Below, piece after piece: positions 42,925 to 53,576 of a DNA stretch of 64,000 nucleotides. How positions within the stretch are numbered: the stretch's first letter is position 1; each line of letters opens with the position of its first letter. The position numbers were made by a program, and so were the translations under genes. The DNA is from Candidatus Pelagisphaera phototrophica (GTDB lineage Bacteria; Verrucomicrobiota; Verrucomicrobiia; Opitutales; Opitutaceae): NCBI RefSeq assembly GCF_014529625.1, contig NZ_CP076039.1, positions 1,922,001-1,986,000 on the forward strand, read 5' to 3'. The notes below the pieces were generated by a model. That model had not been told where the DNA came from and did not search any database. It saw only the letters and a list, made by a program, of their open reading frames with translations.

Positions 42925-44631
42925 CTACAGATATTTGTCGGTGACGGCTCCTTCTGAAGCGGAAGCGACTAGTTTTGCATATTTGCCAAGGACGCCACGC
43001 TTTTCTCCCGCACCGGCAGGTTGATACGCGTCCATCCGCACGTTGTACACATCCTCAGGAATGTTCAGCGAAATCGTGTTTCTAGTGGCGTCGATCTCGA
43101 TTTCGTCGCCGTTTTGCACAATTCCAATCGGTCCGCCACAAGCGGCTTCCGGTGTGATGTGGCCGACATCGAATCCGTGGCTGCCTCCGGAGAAACGACC
43201 ATCCGTGATAAGAGCTACTTCCTTGATGAGCCCACGTCCGGCGACGGCCGAGGTCGGCGAAAGCATTTCCCGCATTCCAGGGCCGCCTGCAGGGCCCTCA
43301 TTGCGAATGACGACTACATCACCCGCTACGACATCACCGCGAAGGATCCCTTGCAGGGAGTCTTCCTCGTTTTCGTAGACTTTCGCGGTACCCTTGAAGT
43401 AGAGACCTTCCTTCCCCGTGATTTTGCCAACGGCACCGCTCGGGGCGAGGTTGCCTTTGAGGACGCGCAGGTGCGACGTTTCTTTGATGGGCTGATCCCA
43501 AGGCCGGATAATGTCCTGTTCGTTCGGATACGCGGGATAGGGTCCTACTTCTTGGAGGTTCTCCGCGATTGTCTTGCCGGTAACGGTTAGGCAATCGCCA
43601 TGCAGTAGGCCGCGATCTAGGAGGATCTTCATCATCGGCTGAATGCCCCCAATGCGAATCAAGTGGGACATGTTGTACTTGCCGAATGGCTTGACGTCGG
43701 CGAGCAGGGGGACTTTCTCACCGAGACGTTCGAAGTCGTCGATGGACAACTCGACATCCGCGGAGTGAGCGATAGCGAGCAGGTGGAGAATTATGTTGGT
43801 CGATCCACCAAGGGTAATACAGGTAGTGATCGCGTTTTCGAAGGACTTTTTGGTTAAAATGTCGCTCGGTCTCAGGTTTTGGTCGATGAGATGGAAAACC
43901 GCCCTGCCTGCGTTCTCGCAATCGATGCGTTTATCTTCACTAACCGCTAGCTGGGCGCTCGAACCTGGCAGGCTCATTCCGAGGACTTCAATCGCGCTGG
44001 CCATGGAGTTGGCCGTATACATGCCTCCACAGGAGCCGGGACCCGGTATGCAGGTAGATTCAATCTCCTTAAGTTCGGCATCGTCAATTTCGCCACGAGC
44101 GTGCCGGCCAACCGCTTCAAAAATGGAAACGATATCTGTTGGCTGCCCCTTATGAATGCCTGGGAGGATCGAACCGCCATATACGAACACGGAGGGACGG
44201 TTCAGACGAGCAATCGCCATCATGCATCCAGGCATATTCTTGTCGCAGCCGCCAATCGCGACCAGTCCATCCATTCCTTCACCTGCGACGACCGTTTCGA
44301 TGGAGTCCGCGATGACTTCCCGAGAAACCAAGCTGTAGCGCATACCTTTTGTGCCCATGCTTATACCGTCGGAAATCGTTATGGTCGAGAAATTCACTGC
44401 CTTGCCGCCTGCTTCGTTGGCGCCTTTGGTCGCGTGAGTAGCGAGTTCGTCGATATGCATGTTGCAGGGCGTCAAGTCGCTTCCGGTTGAGGCAATTGCG
44501 ATCTGGGGCTTCTTGAAATCGTCGTCACCAAATCCCACGGCTCTTAGCATGGAGCGAGCGGGGGCGCGGTCGTTGCCGTCTACGACGACAGAGGAATGTG
44601 GACGATTACAATTTTGGTTTTCTGTGGTCAC
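42925..44631 (-). CDS. ilvD: Dihydroxy-acid dehydratase
   Basis: This 568-residue enzyme has the iron-sulfur cysteines in [18 protein letters not shown] and [20 protein letters not shown]. It also has [20 protein letters not shown] and [20 protein letters not shown], and ends in the usual way. It performs the third step of valine and isoleucine synthesis. It diverges from scpB across a 170-base gap. No other ilv gene is adjacent. Confidence 0.95.
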   Translation of the reverse strand: MTTENQNCNRPHSSVVVDGNDRAPARSMLRAVGFGDDDFKKPQIAIASTGSDLTPCNMHIDELATHATKGANEAGGKAVNFSTITISDGISMGTKGMRYSLVSREVIADSIETVVAGEGMDGLVAIGGCDKNMPGCMMAIARLNRPSVFVYGGSILPGIHKGQPTDIVSIFEAVGRHARGEIDDAELKEIESTCIPGPGSCGGMYTANSMASAIEVLGMSLPGSSAQLAVSEDKRIDCENAGRAVFHLIDQNLRPSDILTKKSFENAITTCITLGGSTNIILHLLAIAHSADVELSIDDFERLGEKVPLLADVKPFGKYNMSHLIRIGGIQPMMKILLDRGLLHGDCLTVTGKTIAENLQEVGPYPAYPNEQDIIRPWDQPIKETSHLRVLKGNLAPSGAVGKITGKEGLYFKGTAKVYENEEDSLQGILRGDVVAGDVVVIRNEGPAGGPGMREMLSPTSAVAGRGLIKEVALITDGRFSGGSHGFDVGHITPEAACGGPIGIVQNGDEIEIDATRNTISLNIPEDVYNVRMDAYQPAGAGEKRGVLGKYAKLVASASEGAVTDKYL

Positions 44632-44800
44632 GTATTTGGTATTGTTGATAACTTTGCGTTGCTTTCTCTAGTGGAGCTTATAGCCCCTTGCCAGAATCGC
44701 GGGAAGAATCGTGAAAAAGAGACCCTTTACATCAGAGCTTTTAGTTGCGATCAAGTCATTCCCCATTTCGAATTACACAAATTCTGCAGACCTATTTTAA

Positions 44801-45649
44801 ATGGCATTCAGCTTAGACAGAGTATTGAAGGCGCTCCTATTCGGAGCATCTGGTCCCTTGAGCTCCAAGGACATCCAGAAGGTATTTTCCAAATTCCACG
44901 AGCAAGCCGAGCTATTGCCTGAAATGGAGGTAGCGACTCCGGAGGAAGACGAGGAGACGAATGTAGAACAGCCGTTTTTGGAAGCGGAGGGCATGCCCAC
45001 TTCAGATGTGCCTTCGCTCGTGACCGCCGGTCAGATACGAGAATCGATTGACCGCATTTCCGCTGAGCTTGAAGAGCGTGACGAGGTATACCGCTTGGTA
45101 GAGCTGCACGATGGATTCGTTTTTGTGACTTCGCCCACCATCGGGGAATGGATTCGCTTGCTTCGCGACGAGCCAAGGCCGATGAAGCTAACCCAGTCGG
45201 CACTCGAAACATTGGCAGTGATTGCCTATCGCCAGCCAGTGGTTCGCTCGGAAGTGGAGAAGATCCGTGGGGTGTCGATTGACAGTGCCTTGAGCCGGCT
45301 AATGGAGCGTGACCTCGTTCAAATTGTTGGACGAGCAGAGCTTCCGGGGCGGCCGATTCAATACGGCACCAGCGAAGCGTTTCTCGAATTTGTAGGCGTG
45401 AGGACGGTGGAAGAACTGCCTTCTTCAGATGTATTGTCACCTCGTCAAATCGATGAGTGGCTCCACGAAGTATCCAACAAGCGTCACGTAACAGAAACGG
45501 AAATGGGATTGCCTGAGGGAGAGCGGGCTGATGGGAACGCAGAGGAGGTTTCAGGCGAATCTGATATTGAGGGGGAGTCGGAGGAGATCGGCGAGGTCGA
45601 GAAACTCGAGCAACCGCTCGAAGACGATGCTGATCGCGAGGCGATCTGA
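44801..45649 (+). CDS. scpB: Segregation and condensation protein B
   Basis: This 282-residue protein has the ScpB winged-helix pair: an N-terminal LDRVLKALLFGASGPLSSKD, then LTQSALETLAVIAYRQPVVR, SEVEKIRGVSIDSALSRLME and RPIQYGTSEAFLEFVGV. It forms the condensin-like complex with ScpA and Smc. The last 60 residues are very acidic (GESDIEGESEEIGEVEKLEQ), longer than typical. The stop is two bases from the start of pheA, so the two are coupled. Confidence 0.9.
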   Translation: MAFSLDRVLKALLFGASGPLSSKDIQKVFSKFHEQAELLPEMEVATPEEDEETNVEQPFLEAEGMPTSDVPSLVTAGQIRESIDRISAELEERDEVYRLVELHDGFVFVTSPTIGEWIRLLRDEPRPMKLTQSALETLAVIAYRQPVVRSEVEKIRGVSIDSALSRLMERDLVQIVGRAELPGRPIQYGTSEAFLEFVGVRTVEELPSSDVLSPRQIDEWLHEVSNKRHVTETEMGLPEGERADGNAEEVSGESDIEGESEEIGEVEKLEQPLEDDADREAI

Positions 45650-45651
45650 CT

Positions 45652-46716
45652 ATGAGCTTGGACGATCAGAGAAAACGGATCGACGAACTGGATGAGCAAA
45701 TCCTCAACCTGCTCAATGAGCGTGTTCGCTGCGCGGCTGAAATTGGTCGGATAAAGCACCAGAATGGTGGCGAAATCTACGTCGCAAGCCGAGAGGAGCA
45801 AGTATTCCGCAAACTTGAGGCTCTGAATAATGGGCCACTCGATGGACCGGCAATAAGAGCTATCTACAGAGAGGTTATGTCAGCCGCGATCGCTCTAGAG
45901 AAGCCGATGCTAATTGCCTACCTCGGCCCAGAAGCGACTTTTACCCATCAGGCAGCGATTAAGAAATTCGGTCAGAGTATTGATTATTTGGCGACGCCTT
46001 CAATTACTGACGTGTTTCACACGGTGGCAAAAGGCGAGGCGGATTACGGTGTGATTCCGATTGAAAACTCGACCGGCGGCTCTGTGCTGGATTCGATGGA
46101 CATGTTTTTCGATTCGGAGCTGAAAATTTGTGCCCAGATTTTTCTAACTATTACGCAAAATCTGATTTCGCAGTCACCAATCGACAAAATCAGGAAAGTG
46201 TACTCGAAGGACCAGGGCATCCTGCAGTGCCGGGACTGGCTTCATGTGCACATGCCAAAGGCATCTTTGCACAACTGCGAGAGCACGACCAAGGCGGTGC
46301 AAATCGCAGCGGAAGATCCGGAATGCGCGGCAATTGCGAGTTCGCTCGCAGCTGATTTGTATAACGTGCCTGTGGTCGAGAAAAACATCCAGGACCGGTC
46401 CGACAATACTACGCGATTCTTAGTGATCGGCAAGGAGTCTAGCGGATACATTCCTTCCATGAAGTTCAAAAGCAGCTTCCTCGTTTCAATTAAGGATGAG
46501 GTGGGTGCGCTTGAGAACACTCTTATGGTATTTGCCAAACGGGGACTGAATTTGAGTAAAATAGAATCTCGCCCTAGCGGAAAAATCGCTTGGGAGTACT
46601 GCTTTTTTATCGATGTAAATGGGCACTTCGAGGAAGAGCCGGTTGGGGAAGCCGTATCCGAGCTGAAGAAGATGTGTCCCTTTGTTAAGTGGCTGGGCAG
46701 CTATCCGGACAAGTAG
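45652..46716 (+). CDS. pheA: Chorismate mutase / prephenate dehydratase
   Basis: This 354-residue bifunctional P-protein has three parts. A chorismate mutase domain spans residues 1-90 (DDQRKRIDELDEQILNLLNE, CAAEIGRIK). Prephenate dehydratase spans about 90-270 (IAYLGPEATFTHQAAIKKFG, YGVIPIENSTGGSVLDSMDM, STTKAVQIAA, DNTTRFLVIG). An ACT domain follows at about 275-354 (SFLVSIKDEVGALENTLMVF, SKIESRPS). It carries chorismate to phenylpyruvate in Phe synthesis. The ACT domain gives feedback control by Phe. Confidence 0.95.
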   Translation: MSLDDQRKRIDELDEQILNLLNERVRCAAEIGRIKHQNGGEIYVASREEQVFRKLEALNNGPLDGPAIRAIYREVMSAAIALEKPMLIAYLGPEATFTHQAAIKKFGQSIDYLATPSITDVFHTVAKGEADYGVIPIENSTGGSVLDSMDMFFDSELKICAQIFLTITQNLISQSPIDKIRKVYSKDQGILQCRDWLHVHMPKASLHNCESTTKAVQIAAEDPECAAIASSLAADLYNVPVVEKNIQDRSDNTTRFLVIGKESSGYIPSMKFKSSFLVSIKDEVGALENTLMVFAKRGLNLSKIESRPSGKIAWEYCFFIDVNGHFEEEPVGEAVSELKKMCPFVKWLGSYPDK

Positions 46717-46850
46717 TCGGTTCTCTGGTTGGGCGCCTTTGAGTTGGGTTCCACTTCGTTTGTTGCTCAGTTTGGAATTACTTCCTGACTTGCGTTGTGC
46801 TCGCGATTAGCTACCAAGGGGGCTTTCTTATACCTCCCGAAATCATTCCC

Positions 46851-47117
46851 ATGGCAATCGAATATCCTCGAGCGTATAGAAGCGCCTGTCTGAAAATTAC
46901 GCTTGGACTTCTCGCGATTTGGTTCGTCGTCAGCTTCGTTGGCGGAATCCTGTTGCGTGACTGGCTCGATGCGAACTTACCGTCTATCGGAAGCGCTCCC
47001 TTTGGGTTTTGGATCGCCCAGCAAGGATCTATCATCTGTTTCGTGCTGATTCTTATTTCCTATGCGGTTTTGATGAACCGCTTGGATAATAAGCACGGCT
47101 ACTGGGAGGACAAATAA
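46851..47117 (+). CDS. Small subunit of a sodium:solute symporter (DUF4212)
   Basis: From ATG 46851 the protein is 88 residues with two membrane helices ([20 protein letters not shown] and [18 protein letters not shown]). Before the first are RAYRSACLK and after the last NKHGYWEDK. This is the DUF4212 pattern, found next to VC_2705-type sodium:solute symporters. It probably stabilises or regulates the large subunit nine bases downstream. The frame is open to 46797, but the family starts near [10 protein letters not shown], so the later ATG is chosen. Confidence 0.85.
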   Translation: MAIEYPRAYRSACLKITLGLLAIWFVVSFVGGILLRDWLDANLPSIGSAPFGFWIAQQGSIICFVLILISYAVLMNRLDNKHGYWEDK

Positions 47118-47125
47118 GGAACGGA

Positions 47126-48958
47126 ATGACTCAAGGCACTCTCAATTTCATATTCATCGGCATCACGTTCGCGGTCTATATCACGATCGCCTTCCGTTCT
47201 CGGGCGACATCGACCAAAGAATACTACATTGCTGGGGGAGGCGTTTCCCCGTTCGCAAACGGCATGGCAACCGCAGCAGACTGGATGTCCGCAGCGACGT
47301 TCATTTCCATGGCGGGCACTGTGGCTATCACCGGTTACGACGCGTCTCGGTTTCTGATGGGCTGGACCGGAGGCTTCGTTTTACTGACGGTGCTAATGGT
47401 TCCGTATTTAAGGAAGTTCAACAAGGCGACTGTTCCGGATTTCGTGGGTGATCGGTACTATTCAAAGGTGGCCCGCGGCGTTGCCGTCGTGTGTGCGATC
47501 TTCATTTGCATGACCTATATCATGGGGCAAATGCGCGGGGTAGGGGTCGTGTTTTCCCAATTGTTTGGGATCGGTATACCTGCGGGAGTGTTAACGGGCG
47601 CGGCAATTGTTTTAGTTTATGCGGGTATGGGGGGAATGAAAGGGATCACTTACACGCAGGTGGCTCAATACACTGTAATGGCTTTTTCTTACACGATCCC
47701 TGCGATATTTATCGCAATGGCAATGACTGGAAACGTGATTCCTCAGTTGGGATTGATCGGAAATTACAACGTGAATGGAGAGGTAGTTCCGTTTCTCCAG
47801 AAGCTGAACAATATAAATCTTGAATTGGGATTCCAAGAATATACTTCGGGAAAAATGAGCACAATCAATATGTTCTGCATTACGGCAGCCCTAATGTGTG
47901 GTACCGCGGGCTTGCCTCATGTGATTGTTCGATTCTTTACGGTGAAAGATGTTAAGGCCGTTCGGAAGTCCGCTTGTTGGACACTTACTTTCATTGCAGT
48001 GATCTATCTTACGGCACCGACAATTGGTGCCTTTGCTCGAGTCAATCTTATCGAGAATTTGCACAACACGCAGTATGAGGAAGCCCCAGAATGGTTCAGC
48101 AGCTTTGAGAAGACCGGCCAAATGGCTTGGGTCGACAAGAATGGCGATGGAGCCATCCAGTATTTCGGGCCTGGCACGTCGAGTTCGAATTCGAACTCCG
48201 TTTTCCATGGAAGCGGACCCGCGTATCCAGGTTATGATGCTCCGGAGTCGCAGCGGATCGGTCCGCAAGGACAGCGACTTCTTGCCAACAAAGCTGATCT
48301 GTCCAATCCGAACGAACTTTATTTTGGCAATGACATCATGGTGATGGCTAATCCCTATATGGCGGGGCTTCCGATGTGGGTGATCGCCTTGCTGATGGCG
48401 GGCTGTATTGCGGCTGCCTTGTCGACGGCAGCAGGACTTCTACTAGTCCTGTCTACTTCAATTTCACACGATCTAATGAAGAAGATCATCAAGCCAGACT
48501 TGAGTGACCGGGAAGAGGTCAATTATGCCCGTTTTGCTTCATTTATCGCATTAGCCGTAGCCGCTTATTTCGGAATAAACCCTCCATCGGCGTTTATTGC
48601 TAAAACGGTGGCGTTTGCCTTTGGGTTGGCGGCCTCTTCATTCTTTCCGACCTTGCTGATGGGGATCTTTTCCAAGCGAGTGAATCGGGAAGGAGGGATT
48701 GCGGGTATGTTTTGCGGAATTGCATTTACCAGCGGCTATATCATTTATTTCCAGTTTCTCGGGGGCCAGGCAGAGCATCTATTCTTCGATATCACACCGG
48801 AGGGAATCGGGTTTGTGGGGATGTTTATCAATTTTGCGGTAACGTTTATCGTGAGCGCCTTCACCCCAAGGCCACCCATCGACGTTCAGGAGATGGTTGA
48901 AAATATCCACATACCAACGGGAGCGTCCGAAACGAAGCAGAACGATTTCGAAATCTAG
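47126..48958 (+). CDS. Sodium:solute symporter, VC_2705-type (acetate-permease-like)
   Basis: This 610-residue transporter of the SSS family has about 13 membrane helices. It has [20 protein letters not shown] near the front, [20 protein letters not shown] and the helix [17 protein letters not shown]. The pairing with a DUF4212 gene marks the VC_2705 subgroup related to ActP. A hydrophilic stretch of about 100 residues (residues 310-410) between two helices includes a calcium-site-like [10 protein letters not shown]. Import of acetate or a similar small carboxylate is the best guess. Confidence 0.85.
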   Translation: MTQGTLNFIFIGITFAVYITIAFRSRATSTKEYYIAGGGVSPFANGMATAADWMSAATFISMAGTVAITGYDASRFLMGWTGGFVLLTVLMVPYLRKFNKATVPDFVGDRYYSKVARGVAVVCAIFICMTYIMGQMRGVGVVFSQLFGIGIPAGVLTGAAIVLVYAGMGGMKGITYTQVAQYTVMAFSYTIPAIFIAMAMTGNVIPQLGLIGNYNVNGEVVPFLQKLNNINLELGFQEYTSGKMSTINMFCITAALMCGTAGLPHVIVRFFTVKDVKAVRKSACWTLTFIAVIYLTAPTIGAFARVNLIENLHNTQYEEAPEWFSSFEKTGQMAWVDKNGDGAIQYFGPGTSSSNSNSVFHGSGPAYPGYDAPESQRIGPQGQRLLANKADLSNPNELYFGNDIMVMANPYMAGLPMWVIALLMAGCIAAALSTAAGLLLVLSTSISHDLMKKIIKPDLSDREEVNYARFASFIALAVAAYFGINPPSAFIAKTVAFAFGLAASSFFPTLLMGIFSKRVNREGGIAGMFCGIAFTSGYIIYFQFLGGQAEHLFFDITPEGIGFVGMFINFAVTFIVSAFTPRPPIDVQEMVENIHIPTGASETKQNDFEI

Positions 48959-49196
48959 AGAATGGTGGCGGGCCAAACGGTTTTTACGCTTAAAGCGGTC
49001 TAGTTTAGACCGAGAAATTCTCGGTGATTTGAGGTATCTCAAGAACCCACGCGGCTTCACTCCAGAAAGTGGCTTTCGAAGAATTTGCGTCCCAGTCTCC
49101 GCAGCGAAGATGGAAGTCATTCGATCCCATCAAATTGCAGTTTTAGCGTTGTTGGCCTCGATACGGGCGTACTACAGCCTTGCCAGAAGGGGCAGT

Positions 49197-50333
49197 TTGG
49201 GCGCTTATGCATCCACTTTGAAAAACTTTAAAGAACTCGGAGTTTCCGCAAAGCTGATCAAGGCCTTGTCTGAAAATAAAATAGTCACTCCTACTGAGGT
49301 GCAGAGAGTGGCCATTCCGCATCTGCTGCAAGAGGGAGGCGACTTTATCGCCCAAGCACAAACCGGTACGGGTAAAACAGCCGCCTTTGGTGTTCCCCTT
49401 CTTCAATACATCGATCCTAAAATCCAGCAGATTCAGGGCCTGGTTTTAGCGCCCACGCGTGAGCTTGCTCAGCAAATTGGCAAGCAACTCTTTCGATTTA
49501 CACGCTACTTCCCCGACCGAATTTTCTCGGAATGCGTGTATGGCGGAGAAGCGATTGAGATTCAGCAAGCGAACCTGAATCGTCCCACTCACATTGTGGT
49601 CGCAACTCCAGGCAGACTAATAGATCTCCTGAAAGCGAAGGCATTGGATTTGTCCTCTGTGAGAATCGCAATTCTGGACGAGGCCGACGAGATGTTGAGC
49701 TTAGGATTCAAGAAAGACTTGGAGACGATTCTGGGGCACTTGCCTGCGAAACGCCGCACTTGGCTCTTCTCGGCAACGATGCCGAAAGCCCTGCGTAAAA
49801 TTATCAAGGGGTATATGTCGCCGGTGGCCCACGCGGTCCGAGTGGATCGGAAAAACGTGGTTAACCCGAATATCGATCATCAATATGTGATCTGTCGTAT
49901 AGAGGACAAATTCACGGAGATCACACGGTGCATCAAAGCTCGTGGGGAAGAGCGGGGGCTTGTCTTTTGCCGTTCGCGGGCTGGGACTGTCAACCTCGCC
50001 AAACATCTTACGGATGAAGGATTTTCGGTGGGGGTGATCCAGGGCGAACTTTCTCAGAAAGAACGCGAGAAGGTCATGCGCAGCTTTAAGAAAAGCCGTA
50101 CTCAAATACTGGTTTCAACGGATGTCAGTGCTCGAGGTATCGATGTAGAAGATTTGAAATTCGTGATCCATCATCAACTTCCCGACCAAATAGAGTACTA
50201 TACGCACCGAAGCGGTCGCACCGCTCGGGCGGGAAAGAGCGGGGTTTCCATCGCGTTCATTACAGGACTCGATGTGAAGCGCTTAAAAGAGATCGAGAGG
50301 GAACTGGATATCAGGTTCAAGCGGCTGGCGTGA
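49197..50333 (+). CDS. DEAD-box RNA helicase
   Basis: This helicase has the full set of motifs in order: the Q motif TPTEVQRVAIPHLLQ, Walker A AQTGTGKTAAFG, PTRELAQQIG, VATPGRLIDLL, DEADEML, FSATMPKALR, LVFCRSRAGT, STDVSARGIDVEDL and HRSGRTARAGK. The C-terminus stops about ten residues after motif VI, so it is a short core helicase of about 378 residues. The frame is open back to 48897, but that part overlaps the transporter and lacks homology. TTG 49197 is chosen because AGAAGGGG lies four bases before it; TTG 49218 is also possible. Confidence 0.85.
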   Translation: MGAYASTLKNFKELGVSAKLIKALSENKIVTPTEVQRVAIPHLLQEGGDFIAQAQTGTGKTAAFGVPLLQYIDPKIQQIQGLVLAPTRELAQQIGKQLFRFTRYFPDRIFSECVYGGEAIEIQQANLNRPTHIVVATPGRLIDLLKAKALDLSSVRIAILDEADEMLSLGFKKDLETILGHLPAKRRTWLFSATMPKALRKIIKGYMSPVAHAVRVDRKNVVNPNIDHQYVICRIEDKFTEITRCIKARGEERGLVFCRSRAGTVNLAKHLTDEGFSVGVIQGELSQKEREKVMRSFKKSRTQILVSTDVSARGIDVEDLKFVIHHQLPDQIEYYTHRSGRTARAGKSGVSIAFITGLDVKRLKEIERELDIRFKRLA

Positions 50334-50480
50334 AGTTCTGGAGAGGGTTTTGGGCGCCTGTTGACCGTAGGGGACGGGGAGTTCGCGGAGATTTCCTAAA
50401 TTGGTCTCAAAAGGGCCCCTCTTGAATTATAGCATGTACGGGCTTGCTTGGGAGGAGGTACGCGACAATTCTCTTCGACT

Positions 50481-52070
50481 ATGGCCAAGCTTTCTATTCC
50501 GAATTGTGTGACTTGTTTGCGTCTGGTTTGCTGGGTCGTGTTGGAGCTTTCATTTTTGAATGCTCGAGCCGAAGAGTATCGTCGACCGAACATCGTATTC
50601 ATCTTTACGGACGACCACGCGATTCAATCGATTGGAGCGTACGGGTCGAAGATAAATAAAACGCCGCACATCGATCGGTTGGCCAGCGAAGGGGGGATTT
50701 TTCTTAATTCATTTTGTGGAAACTCAATTTGTGGCCCTTCAAGGGCAAGCGTTCTGACAGGGAAACATAGTCATAAGAACGGATTTTATACTAATTCGGG
50801 CGGAGCAGAGTTCGATGGGTCTCAGATGACTTTTCCGAAACTGCTGCAAAAGGCAGGCTACTCAACTGCTCTGGTTGGCAAGTGGCACCTGAAGTCGAAC
50901 CCGACCGGTTTTGACTACTGGGAGGTCGTGCCCGGGCAGGGGAGCTACTATAATCCGGATTTCTACACTAGCGCTGGTCAGGATAAGATGAAGCGGTACG
51001 AAGGCTACATTACGGATATTACGACAGACCTGGGACTCCAGTGGTTAGAGCAGCGAGACCAGGACAAGCCGTTTCTTTTGATGTGTCAGCAAAAGGCGCC
51101 CCATCGGACATGGGCGCCTAATTTGAAACACCTTTATAACTACGACGACGCGCCGGTGCCAGAGCCGGACATGCTTTTTGATGATTGGACCGGGCGAAGT
51201 GAGACGCTCGCCAGCAACGCGATGTCGATTAGGGATCATTTCATTTACCAATGGGATATGAAATTTCAGGAGCGGGTGCCGATTGCGAATGATTTTGAAA
51301 GTCGGCTACACGAACCTGAGAGGCCTCGGATGACGCCAAAGCAACAAGCGGTTTGGGATGCTTACTACGAACCGCGAAACGCTGCCTTTCTTGCATCACC
51401 CCCGACTGGTGATGATCTAGTTCGTTGGAAGTATCAGAGGTACATTAAGAACTATCTGCGCTGTATTGACTCTGTGGATGAGAATGTGGGTCGTGTTCTT
51501 AGTTATTTAGATGAGAACGGTTTGTCTGAAAACACAATTGTCATTTACAGTTCCGATCAGGGCTTTTATCTGGGCGAGCATGGGTGGTATGACAAGCGTT
51601 GGATGTACGAAGAGTCGTTGCGTATGCCGTTTCTAATTCGGTGGCCAGAGAAGATTCAGCCTGGAACTAGGTTCGATCAACTATTGCAAAATATCGATTA
51701 TGCTCCAACCTTACTTGAGGCAGTCGGCCTGGAAGTTCCTGAAGAGATTCAAGGGGCGAGCATTTTGCCCATATTGGAGGATCCAGACACCGATGACTGG
51801 CGCAAGTATCTCTATTATCACTACTACGAGCATTTGACCGAACATGGGGTGCCGAGACATGAAGGAGTTCGTGGGGAGCGATTTAAGTTAATCAATTTTT
51901 ATTCCAACGACGGCTTGGAGCTAATCGACTTGAAGACTGATCCAAACGAATTGAGGGACGTGTCGGGTGTTCGAGAATACGCAGGGGCACTTGAGGAGAT
52001 GAAAACTCAATTAGAGCGATTACGCGGTAAATACGATCTTCCTAGCCACGAAGAGTCGGCGACCCATTAA
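50481..52070 (+). CDS. Secreted S1-family sulfatase
   Basis: This 529-residue arylsulfatase has a signal peptide (VTCLRLVCWVVLELSFLNAR). It starts with PNIVFIFTDDHAIQSIGAYG (metal-binding DD) and has the formylglycine motif CGPSR in FCGNSICGPSRASVLTGKH. VGKWHLKSNPTGFDYWEVVP and SDQGFYLGEHGWYDKRWMYE are typical active-site segments. The Cys of CGPSR must be oxidised to formylglycine. It resembles N-sulfoglucosamine or choline-type S1 sulfatases and probably acts on sulfated polysaccharides. ATG 50481 is used; the frame opens at TTG 50448, but a GGAGG lies inside that extension. Confidence 0.87.
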   Translation: MAKLSIPNCVTCLRLVCWVVLELSFLNARAEEYRRPNIVFIFTDDHAIQSIGAYGSKINKTPHIDRLASEGGIFLNSFCGNSICGPSRASVLTGKHSHKNGFYTNSGGAEFDGSQMTFPKLLQKAGYSTALVGKWHLKSNPTGFDYWEVVPGQGSYYNPDFYTSAGQDKMKRYEGYITDITTDLGLQWLEQRDQDKPFLLMCQQKAPHRTWAPNLKHLYNYDDAPVPEPDMLFDDWTGRSETLASNAMSIRDHFIYQWDMKFQERVPIANDFESRLHEPERPRMTPKQQAVWDAYYEPRNAAFLASPPTGDDLVRWKYQRYIKNYLRCIDSVDENVGRVLSYLDENGLSENTIVIYSSDQGFYLGEHGWYDKRWMYEESLRMPFLIRWPEKIQPGTRFDQLLQNIDYAPTLLEAVGLEVPEEIQGASILPILEDPDTDDWRKYLYYHYYEHLTEHGVPRHEGVRGERFKLINFYSNDGLELIDLKTDPNELRDVSGVREYAGALEEMKTQLERLRGKYDLPSHEESATH

Positions 52071-52321
52071 TCCTCAGGGTTCGCCAGCTCTGCGAATGGC
52101 TCTATTTTAGGGACTGCGTCCGCCTTCGTTTTCGCGCGGCAGCGTAAGCTTTCCGTGACCTGTTCAACATGTACAGACAGGATCACGATATTGTTTGTTT
52201 GTAATTTTGTAATCTCCTTAAAATCAGCGGCTAAGGATTCGCCGTTCCTTCGCGGTCTCTGCGGCTTTAAAATGGTATCCTTGATTTTGGGATGGTCTCA
52301 ATCAATTGAGATCGATCTCCG

Positions 52322-52350
52322 TTGACTCATCGAAAACTTATGGATGTAAC
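52322..52350 (+). promoter_or_regulatory. Candidate promoter of the YceI lipoprotein gene
   Basis: TTGACT (52322-52327), a 17-base spacer and TGTAAC (52345-52350). The predicted start of transcription is within a few bases of the ATG at 52359, so the mRNA could be nearly leaderless. The -10 box is weak. Confidence 0.25.
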
Positions 52351-52358
52351 GTAACATT

Positions 52359-52985
52359 ATGAAGCTCACCAAGCACCTTTTTTTGACTGCCTTTGCTGCT
52401 ACTGGAATTCTGCTAACGGGTTGCTCCAACCCAGCGGACAAAACAGAATCGGCTAAGGTAGCGGATGCCGTGGAGACGGCAAAGTCTGTTGCGAATGCCT
52501 CGATCTATTCGATTCGCTCGGATTCGACCATATCTTTTGTCGGTTCCAAGGTAACTGGAAGTCACGGCGGTGGCTTCAACAGTTTTGAGGGAGAAATTGC
52601 AGTAGCTAATAGCAAGATTGTTGCCCCAAGCAAGATTACGATTCAGATGGATTCACTTTGGTCGGACAATGATCGGCTTACGGGCCACCTCAAAAGAGAC
52701 GACTTCTTTGACACGGTAAATATCCCTACTGCTGAATTTGCAGTAACTTCTATGCAGGATACGCCTCAGGGTCCAGAATTGACAGGAAACCTGACCCTCC
52801 ATGGTGTGACTAAAAGTATTTCTTTCAAACCGGAGGTATCGATCTCTGACAATGAGGTCACACTGAAAGCTGAGTTCGACATCATGCGTTTTGACTTTGG
52901 CATTGTCTACAGGGGGAAAGTCGACGATCTCATAAGGGATGAGGTTGTGATCAAGCTGGATATTAAAGCGACGTCGGTCGGTTGA
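52359..52985 (+). CDS. YceI-family lipoprotein
   Basis: This 208-residue protein has a lipoprotein signal (FAATGILLTGC, Cys22). A linker leads to a YceI-like lipocalin barrel (SIRSDSTISFVGSKVTGSHG, GGFNSFEGEIAVANSKI, HLKRDDFFDTVNIPTAEFAV, LTGNLTLHGVTKSISFKPEV and VVIKLDIKA). The family binds isoprenoid or other amphiphilic lipids in the periplasm. Here it is tethered to the membrane. It is alone, with dead genes behind it. Confidence 0.88.
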   Translation: MKLTKHLFLTAFAATGILLTGCSNPADKTESAKVADAVETAKSVANASIYSIRSDSTISFVGSKVTGSHGGGFNSFEGEIAVANSKIVAPSKITIQMDSLWSDNDRLTGHLKRDDFFDTVNIPTAEFAVTSMQDTPQGPELTGNLTLHGVTKSISFKPEVSISDNEVTLKAEFDIMRFDFGIVYRGKVDDLIRDEVVIKLDIKATSVG

Positions 52986-53076
52986 TTCGGTGGGGCATAA
53001 CGGTATCGCTTTCAAGAGCGTTACCTGTGGTACCATACTTTCGTCTATGTGACTTATATCCCTCGCTCTATAGAAT

Positions 53077-53576
53077 ATGGCCGATTACTTTGGTCTTATC
53101 GTTGCCGGGGGAGGATGGGCGGCGGACCTGGCTTTTTGACCGCATCCAAATTCGGGTTGAAGACCGCTCTAGTCAAACGAGACAATTTTGGGGTTTACGT
53201 GCCCGAATCGTGGATGCTTTCCTTCAAAACTACTGATCGGTTTTACCGAGGCCGCACGTCATTTGCGAGAGGCTGACCAGCATTTTATTGATACCCGAAT
53301 ACGGAAAATTGATCCTACCCAAGCGTTTCGAAGTGTGAACGGTTATGTAGGTGAGGCGGATGGTCGCTATGAGGGGAGATTGCAACAAGCAGGAGTCGAT
53401 CTGATCAGGGGGAGGCCGCATTTGTTGGATACAAGAGATTGGCCGTCGGTAATCGTGAGATCGAATCTGATCGCATTATGATTGCAACGGGATCCCATCC
53501 GACTCCAACACCCTTCAATGAGCTTCCTGTATGGACGAGTGATGCCTTGTTTCCCTTGAGCGAAGCGCCGCTTTAG
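53077..53576 (+). pseudogene. Decayed pyridine nucleotide-disulfide oxidoreductase
   Basis: Pieces of one flavoprotein lie in all three frames. They read MADYFGLIVAGGGWAADLAF, stop; GPGFLTASKFGLKTALVKRD; CPNRGCFPSKLLIGFTEAAR, then HLREADQHFIDTRIRKIDPT; and finally IESDRIMIATGSHPTPTPFN and ELPVWTSDALFPL. The C-x(4)-C redox motif and the ATG(S/T)xP motif mark a dihydrolipoamide-dehydrogenase-type or mercuric-reductase-type protein. At least three frameshifts and a truncation after about 165 residues show it is dead. Confidence 0.8.

Noticed and set aside
42925-44631. Several long open frames antisense to ilvD
   Set aside because: They follow from the GC-rich third positions of ilvD and show no protein family features.
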